The notes under the pieces were generated by a model, which was not told the origin of the DNA, did not search any database, and worked only from the letters and a program-made list of their open reading frames with translations. This document shows, piece by piece, positions 5,268 to 9,820 of a DNA stretch of 9,820 bases. The stretch is from Candidatus Colimorpha onthohippi. Its GTDB lineage: Bacteria; Bacteroidota; Bacteroidia; Bacteroidales; P3. The DNA lies in contig JAGHVA010000217.1 of NCBI GenBank assembly GCA_018064565.1, positions 1-9,820 of the forward strand, read 5' to 3'. Position 1 is the stretch's first letter. Each line of letters starts with the position of its first letter. The translations under genes were made by a program, and so were the position numbers.

Positions 5268-7877
5268 CTATCGGATTACCTCAATCACTCCATTGCGCTC
5301 TATATCGCTATTGGCACCCTTGCCAGCAAAGTGGAAATAATAAGTCCCCGTAGGTACATCTTGTGGATTCCACCCCTCGAACGACTCGTCGATATTTTTG
5401 GCATGAAATACGCGTACACCCCATCGGTTATATATTGCCAGCGTGTTCTCTGGGTAGTTTGTCTTGTTGATTCCAATCACGGTGAATATATCGTTCACTC
5501 CATCGCCATTGGCAGTTACTATATTGGGGAAAGATATATACTTGTTAGGCTCAAAAAGCTTCAAGATAATGTGTAGCGTTAGGTAGTAGTTGCTATCGCA
5601 GCCATATTGCGAAGTGTAGTGGAATAGGTGGTTGCGCAGCTCGCTATCAAATAGGTCGCCTGTCCGTTGATAGAGGTAGGGTAGGTTCTCTTCGCGGATA
5701 GAGTCGTATAGGGTTGATTCAAAACTGTAGTGAACGGTTAGGTAGAGCGAATCGTTGCTTTCGCAGCCATATTGGTTGATACCAGAGTGGAACTTCAGTG
5801 CAGACTCTGTATATTCGTTGCCGTCAATAGGCCATACATAACGGTCGCACACCGTAGTGTCTATTACAGCAATACGGTCGCTGTGATACACTGTAAGATG
5901 ATGATCTACGGTGCTGTCGCATTGTTTGTTTTGCGAGGTGCGCACATTGGTCTTGTGTTGTGAGGTGTAGGTCATGCTCTCATAGCGCCAAGCCCCCCAC
6001 CAGAATGCCGAGTCGCATGCCACCGTGTCGGCGTCGGTGCCCGTGGCAGTACCCACCGTTTGGATAATATGCCAATAGGTGGTGTGTGTTACGGGGCATG
6101 TACCTGTATTGCTCACAATTTCGTTGGTCGAGATGGTACTTCCAGGAGCTGCCCCCGTAACTTGGTCGGGTATATACCACCGGGTGTCGCTCTTGATAGC
6201 GAAATTGTCGATGGACGACACATATCCATCGCCCGTACTCAAAAATCTGAAATAATATGTAACTCCCTGCGTGAGGTTGCTTAGTGTTATGTTTGCCGAC
6301 CGCCAGGGGTCAACATCACCGCCGCCCGACGACCACAAGTTGTTCCATGGACCACCAGTAGAGGTTGCATATTGCAATTTCAAAGTATTGTATCCCGCAC
6401 GACCCGTGTAGTCGTCATATATCGACACTGCCATATACATAAACGAGATACTCATCTTGGCTGGGTCGTTATCAATGGTGATGCCTTGGTTGAGCATCAG
6501 AGAGCAGGAGTGGTTTTCGTTATATCCAAAATAACTGGGGCACCACGCTGATTTGCCGCTATACCCATAGTAACCTGGCTGCGTGCAATAGCCAGTCCAC
6601 GAATAGGGATCCATAACTTCACGATAATTCGGTTCGTTGTTGCCTGTAGTCCAATAAGCAAAAGAATTGCCGCTACAGTTGGCAGTCCATCCATTCAACG
6701 AGTTAAAATCGGTCGAATACACTGTCTCGATGTCCCCACGCTGTCCTCCTGTACCAGGACATACAGCTTCGTGTGAAACCAACTCGGGGTCGGACGAGCA
6801 GTCGCACACCAGCGTTACGTTCGTATCCCATAGCCCGCATTGTGTAACTACATATATCCTATAGCTGCCAGGGTTGGCGCTGTAGGAGTTGATAGTCTGC
6901 TGGTCGTTGGGCGAGTGCATGGCGTAGGTATAGGTCTGCCCAGGGTGAGGGTAGATGGTTATAGTGCCCATGTTGTTGCCGCACGGGTTTATCGTTACAA
7001 CACTATCTACGTAGATATCGTTGTCCGCCGAATTCGGCTCGTGATAGTTGTTGAACAGGCTATCCACCGCATCGTCTGATAGCGCAATATTGTAGATGGC
7101 GATATCGTCAATACATCCATTGAACGGATAGCGGTTGTAGCGGTCGTTCATGCGCCCGATATAGAGGTCGTGAGCGTTGGCAGCCGAGAAGTCGGTTTCT
7201 GCACTCATATCCATGCTGCCGTACAGCGTGCCGTTGATATAGAAAGCGTATCGGCGTTGATCAACAGTAATCACTACATGAACCCATTGACAAAAGTCGT
7301 AACAATGATATTCGCTTGCTAAGTTGGCGTTTGGATTTGTCTTGTAGTCGCCTGAACTGTTGGTGTATTTGAATGGGATGGTGTCGTAATTTTTGGGATA
7401 TACCGATAGTACAAAGCCATCTTCGCAGTTGTCGTCATCCTGACCAGGGTGTCCATCGCCCCCTTTGGCAATGATGTTGAATCGGCTGTTGGCAGTCACA
7501 GTGTCTAACAAATCGCCGTCTCGGTGAAGGATGCCTCTAAAGCTGCACATCTGAACCCAGAAAGAGATCGACATCTGGTTGTTGAATTGTAGCGAGTTGC
7601 TGTTGTTTACCTTAATCCAGTTTCGGTTATCAATACCACCGAATTTGTATGCGCTGTTGGCATTGCCATATCGGTCGGTAGTTAAGGTTGGAACATTTGT
7701 GCCGCACAACTGGCCGTGGTTGGCGTTGCCGCTGTAGTCATACGCGTTGCCGCTGAACCCATAGTAAGCCACCAGTCCCTGGCGGGGTACATTGTTAGGT
7801 ACGGTGTCTCGTACCTGTGCTTCAAGCATAGCGGATGTCAGCAGACTGATAAGGAATAGTATGGATAACTTTTTCAT
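5268..7877 (-). CDS. LamG-domain cell-surface protein with GCDS repeats and gliding-motility-type T9SS C-terminus
   Basis: This is a complete 869-aa protein, predicted to be a surface adhesin or carbohydrate-binding protein secreted by T9SS. Residues 1-21 are a signal peptide. Residues 34-270 form a LamG/concanavalin-A-like sandwich starting 'GLVAYYGFSGNAYDYSGNA', with 'ISFWVQM', 'HVVITVDQRRYAFYING' and 'NGCIDDIAIYNIAL', all typical of that fold. A Cys-rich linker (298-375) is followed by a second beta-sandwich (385-562, 'YSTDFNSLNGW', 'SSIDNFAIKS') like the MAM/choice-of-anchor type. Residues 620-770 hold three repeats of about 45-50 aa ending in QCDS, GCES and GCDS followed by alternating hydrophobics. 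Residues 782-869 are the type B gliding-motility-associated C-terminal domain (TIGR04131/CHU_C style), with 'NGDGVNDIF', 'IYNRWGVRVF' and final 'VIEVIR'. The gene lies 17 nt downstream of a related gene, so it is probably co-transcribed. Its ligand is unknown; nothing in it looks like an enzyme active site. Confidence 0.88.
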   Translation of the reverse strand: MKKLSILFLISLLTSAMLEAQVRDTVPNNVPRQGLVAYYGFSGNAYDYSGNANHGQLCGTNVPTLTTDRYGNANSAYKFGGIDNRNWIKVNNSNSLQFNNQMSISFWVQMCSFRGILHRDGDLLDTVTANSRFNIIAKGGDGHPGQDDDNCEDGFVLSVYPKNYDTIPFKYTNSSGDYKTNPNANLASEYHCYDFCQWVHVVITVDQRRYAFYINGTLYGSMDMSAETDFSAANAHDLYIGRMNDRYNRYPFNGCIDDIAIYNIALSDDAVDSLFNNYHEPNSADNDIYVDSVVTINPCGNNMGTITIYPHPGQTYTYAMHSPNDQQTINSYSANPGSYRIYVVTQCGLWDTNVTLVCDCSSDPELVSHEAVCPGTGGQRGDIETVYSTDFNSLNGWTANCSGNSFAYWTTGNNEPNYREVMDPYSWTGYCTQPGYYGYSGKSAWCPSYFGYNENHSCSLMLNQGITIDNDPAKMSISFMYMAVSIYDDYTGRAGYNTLKLQYATSTGGPWNNLWSSGGGDVDPWRSANITLSNLTQGVTYYFRFLSTGDGYVSSIDNFAIKSDTRWYIPDQVTGAAPGSTISTNEIVSNTGTCPVTHTTYWHIIQTVGTATGTDADTVACDSAFWWGAWRYESMTYTSQHKTNVRTSQNKQCDSTVDHHLTVYHSDRIAVIDTTVCDRYVWPIDGNEYTESALKFHSGINQYGCESNDSLYLTVHYSFESTLYDSIREENLPYLYQRTGDLFDSELRNHLFHYTSQYGCDSNYYLTLHIILKLFEPNKYISFPNIVTANGDGVNDIFTVIGINKTNYPENTLAIYNRWGVRVFHAKNIDESFEGWNPQDVPTGTYYFHFAGKGANSDIERNGVIEVIR
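5568..6020 (-). repeat. Three GCDS protein repeats in the LamG adhesin
   Basis: The encoded units are residues 620-664 (ACDSAFWWG to QCDSTVDHHLTVYH), 673-717 (VCDRYVWPIDGNEYT to GCESNDSLYLTVHY) and 724-770 (YDSIREENLPYLYQ to GCDSNYYLTLHI). The pattern is Cys-Asp-x-aromatic-x-Trp, a turn with Tyr-Thr, then Gly-Cys-Asp-Ser and a closing beta-strand. The third unit has lost its first Cys. Same repeat family as in the neighbouring gene. Confidence 0.7.
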
Positions 7878-7894
7878 TGTATGTAGGTATTATA

Positions 7895-9820
7895 TTATCG
7901 GACTAAAAGGACTGTACCCACCTTGGTTTTGGTGGCATCTGGCACCACTTGTGTGCGGTAGCGTATGTAGTAGGCATACGAACCTTGTGGACATTTAGTA
8001 CCGCCTGCGGCTGTGCCATCCCAACCCTCGTCAAGCATCTGCGAGTGATAGACCAACACACCTTTGCGGTTGTAGATGAAAATCTCGTAGTCGATGATGT
8101 TTTGTCCATATACGCGGAACCTTGTATTGCGTTCGGCACCAGGCGTGAATATATTAGGGGCATGCAAACCCTCGCCAAGCGACCATAATACCGTTTTGGC
8201 TGTGTCGCTACAATGGTTGTTGAGGGCTATGAGGGTAATGCGTAGCGAGTCGGTGCTGTTGTCGGGAGCCTCAACATTAAAGGTTGGCATGAGTGAGTAG
8301 AACTGACCATTGATAAACCATGCGTAGGTGTCAGCTCCTGTGCTGGTACTGCTTAGCCTGATTTCGTTGATGGTGGGGGTGAAACACTCTGAACTGGCAC
8401 TGATACCAGCCACTACAGGTTGAATAGGTGTAACTGATATCGACTTGGTGGCATCGCATCTCAGCCCTTCACGATAGCGAGCGGTGAGCCTATATACGGT
8501 GGTCAGCGTTGGTTGGAACGATATAATGCTATCGGTTGTGTGCCCTCGGAGTGAGCCATCGTCTGGATACATGTACCACTGTTGATAGATGTTCGAGTCT
8601 TGTGGGTGCATCTTGAGCGAGAATTCTCTCGTTTCGCAATTGCTCATAGAGTCGAAGTCTGGTATGATTTGGGGCTTTACAACAATTTTGAGTGTGCTGA
8701 TGCTGTCGCAGCCTTCCAGAGTGCTACCATTGTACATATAAGTGCCTTCCATACTAATCTGCTGGCCGAAAAATGCACGGGTGTCGCCTTCGCAGATGGT
8801 GTCGTATATAGTGTCGTAGTGGGTGTAGTGCATGCGAAGCACCAACGTATAGGTGCTGTCGCACCCGTGTTGACTCATCATGTGCTCAGCATGGACTACA
8901 CTGCGGTCGTATGTGCGACGATCTACTGGCCAGTAGAAGGTGTTGCACCCATGTTCAAATACCTCTTGATAGGTGGTAGGATATATGGTAACATTCAGTT
9001 TGCATATACTGTCGCATCCTTGTTGATTGGTAAAAGTGAGTGTCAGTGTAGTGTTTTCGGTGTAGGTGCGTCCGTTGACATGCCACACATACTGGTCGCA
9101 CGCAGTGGTATCGGTGGCTTCCATTGAGCTGTGGTGGATGGTAAGGTAAAGGCTGATAATGCTGTCGCACCCTGCCAGCGCAGTGCGACGGCATGGCACG
9201 GTGTCGTGGTATATGCCGCTATTGTAATAGTTGCGACTGTTTTGGCCCCACAGGTAACTGTCGCATTGTGTAATGCTGTCGGTCGATGATGGCGGTTCGG
9301 GCGAGTCGAACGTGAAGTTGTAGGTGTTGTTGGTAGTGTCGCACTCAGATATTAGTCCATCGTTTTGAGCTATACCGTGCCCTGCGTCGTTCAGTGCGAT
9401 GATATATTGCAGATGGGTGGCTTTGCATACCGAGCTGCGAGGTATAGCGATGGTACGAGTTGTGCGTTGGCTGCGTAGTAGGGTGTCTCGAAGTGTAAAC
9501 GTGCGTACCACTTGCCCGTGCAGGTAGTCTTTATAGATAGTGATTTGGTAAGGATCTTTGATGGCGTTGCTGCCTTGGTTGGCATAGGTAAGTGTAAAGA
9601 GGATGCTGTCGGGAGTAACGGTCATAAATGCCGTGTCGGCAGCAAAGTCGGCAGCAGTGTAGTAGGGGCGACCATACTGGTCAATCTGTGTGGCTTGCTG
9701 TAGGTAGTTGTTGTACGGGCGGCGAACAATTTCGCCATTTGGGTCGTAGAGTGCGGTGGCGTTGTTGTAGTAGAGACGGGGGATGGTGAGGTCGTTGTTT
9801 ACACAGGTTACGTTATACAT
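7895..9820 (-). CDS. Partial cell-surface protein with CARDB-like domain, GCDS repeats and type B T9SS C-terminus
   Basis: The 3' part of a large secreted protein is visible as 641 residues; the 5' end lies beyond the window. The frame happens to show ATG at the very edge (9820), but the protein there has no signal peptide and starts mid-domain, so this is not taken as the start. Residues 62-172 look like a CARDB/Ig-like sandwich ('DSILFTLTYANQGSNA', 'CDTTNNTYNFTF'). Residues 185-383 hold four Cys repeats of the CD...GCDS type. Residues 390-547 are probable Ig/PKD-like domains ('ADTYAWFINGQFY'). Residues 554-641 are a gliding-motility-type sorting domain ('APNIFTPGAERNTRF', 'IFIYNRKGVLVYHS', 'WDGTAAGG', 'PQGSYAYYIRY', final 'VLLVR'). 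The usual NGDGxND loop of that domain is missing. It stops 17 nt before the LamG adhesin gene and shares its repeats and C-terminal type, implying a duplicated two-gene surface operon whose promoter is outside the window. Confidence 0.87.
   Translation of the reverse strand: MYNVTCVNNDLTIPRLYYNNATALYDPNGEIVRRPYNNYLQQATQIDQYGRPYYTAADFAADTAFMTVTPDSILFTLTYANQGSNAIKDPYQITIYKDYLHGQVVRTFTLRDTLLRSQRTTRTIAIPRSSVCKATHLQYIIALNDAGHGIAQNDGLISECDTTNNTYNFTFDSPEPPSSTDSITQCDSYLWGQNSRNYYNSGIYHDTVPCRRTALAGCDSIISLYLTIHHSSMEATDTTACDQYVWHVNGRTYTENTTLTLTFTNQQGCDSICKLNVTIYPTTYQEVFEHGCNTFYWPVDRRTYDRSVVHAEHMMSQHGCDSTYTLVLRMHYTHYDTIYDTICEGDTRAFFGQQISMEGTYMYNGSTLEGCDSISTLKIVVKPQIIPDFDSMSNCETREFSLKMHPQDSNIYQQWYMYPDDGSLRGHTTDSIISFQPTLTTVYRLTARYREGLRCDATKSISVTPIQPVVAGISASSECFTPTINEIRLSSTSTGADTYAWFINGQFYSLMPTFNVEAPDNSTDSLRITLIALNNHCSDTAKTVLWSLGEGLHAPNIFTPGAERNTRFRVYGQNIIDYEIFIYNRKGVLVYHSQMLDEGWDGTAAGGTKCPQGSYAYYIRYRTQVVPDATKTKVGTVLLVR
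8672..9268 (-). repeat. Four GCDS protein repeats in the partial adhesin
   Basis: The encoded units are residues 185-230 (QCDSYLWG to GCDSIISLYLTIHH), 237-281 (TACDQYVWHVNGRTYT to GCDSICKLNVTIYP), 287-332 (HGCNTFYWPVDRRTYD to GCDSTYTLVLRMHY) and 337-383 (YDTICEGDTRAFFG to GCDSISTLKIVVKP). Each is about 45-52 aa, with one Cys near the start and one in GCDS, which suggests a disulfide-clamped beta module. Units 2 and 3 closely resemble unit 2 of the downstream gene (Y-V/F-W-P/H-V/I-D/N-G/R). Confidence 0.75.

Noticed and set aside
8582..9127. 181-codon plus-strand open frame opposite the partial adhesin
   Set aside because: It is antisense to the GCDS repeats, where repeated codons keep the opposite frame open. 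It has no domain or start signal.
9818..9820. ATG at the window edge as the true start of the partial adhesin
   Set aside because: A T9SS substrate needs a signal peptide, and none follows this ATG; the protein begins inside a domain, so the gene continues beyond the window.

Overview
The window looks like a chromosomal segment of a member of the Bacteroidota, most likely order Bacteroidales. Three signs point there: secreted proteins with both known types of type IX secretion system (T9SS) C-terminal sorting domain, promoters matching the Bacteroidetes consensus (TTTG, about 19 nt, TAnnTTTG), and A-rich start regions without Shine-Dalgarno sequences. Genus cannot be told from the sequence. 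There are no rRNA, tRNA, CRISPR or insertion-sequence features.

Layout: (1) 46-74, a strong hairpin terminator. (2) 110-1207, minus strand, a two-domain protein with an N-terminal STAS-like fold and a C-terminal aminoglycoside-phosphotransferase/choline-kinase-like domain whose catalytic Asp is replaced by Ala. (3) 1208-1584, a divergent intergenic region with a promoter for each side and a roughly 236-nt 5' leader ahead of the next gene; the leader holds two degenerate copies of a roughly 50-bp repeat, one of which forms a GC-rich hairpin. (4) 1585-4284, plus strand, a secreted subtilisin-like (S8) protease with a type A T9SS sorting domain. (5) 4416-5147, plus strand, a small outer-membrane beta-barrel protein with its own promoter. 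(6) 5169-5236, two hairpins between convergent genes; the larger is a probable bidirectional terminator. (7) 5268-7877 and 7895-9820 (5' end outside the window), minus strand, two tandem genes 17 nt apart. Both encode large cell-surface proteins with Cys-containing 'GCDS' repeats and a gliding-motility-type (type B) T9SS C-terminal domain. The first-listed also has a LamG-like domain and a second beta-sandwich region.

Most of the window therefore encodes the cell envelope and surface: a surface or secreted protease, an outer-membrane barrel and a two-gene operon of adhesin-like proteins, all but the barrel predicted to leave through T9SS. The STAS-pseudokinase gene is the odd one out. It looks cytoplasmic, has no signal peptide, and is the best candidate for something not well described. 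I see no clear novel multi-gene system. The items most worth a second look are the STAS-pseudokinase fusion, the repeat-bearing leader of the protease gene, and the divergent sorting domain of the partial adhesin.
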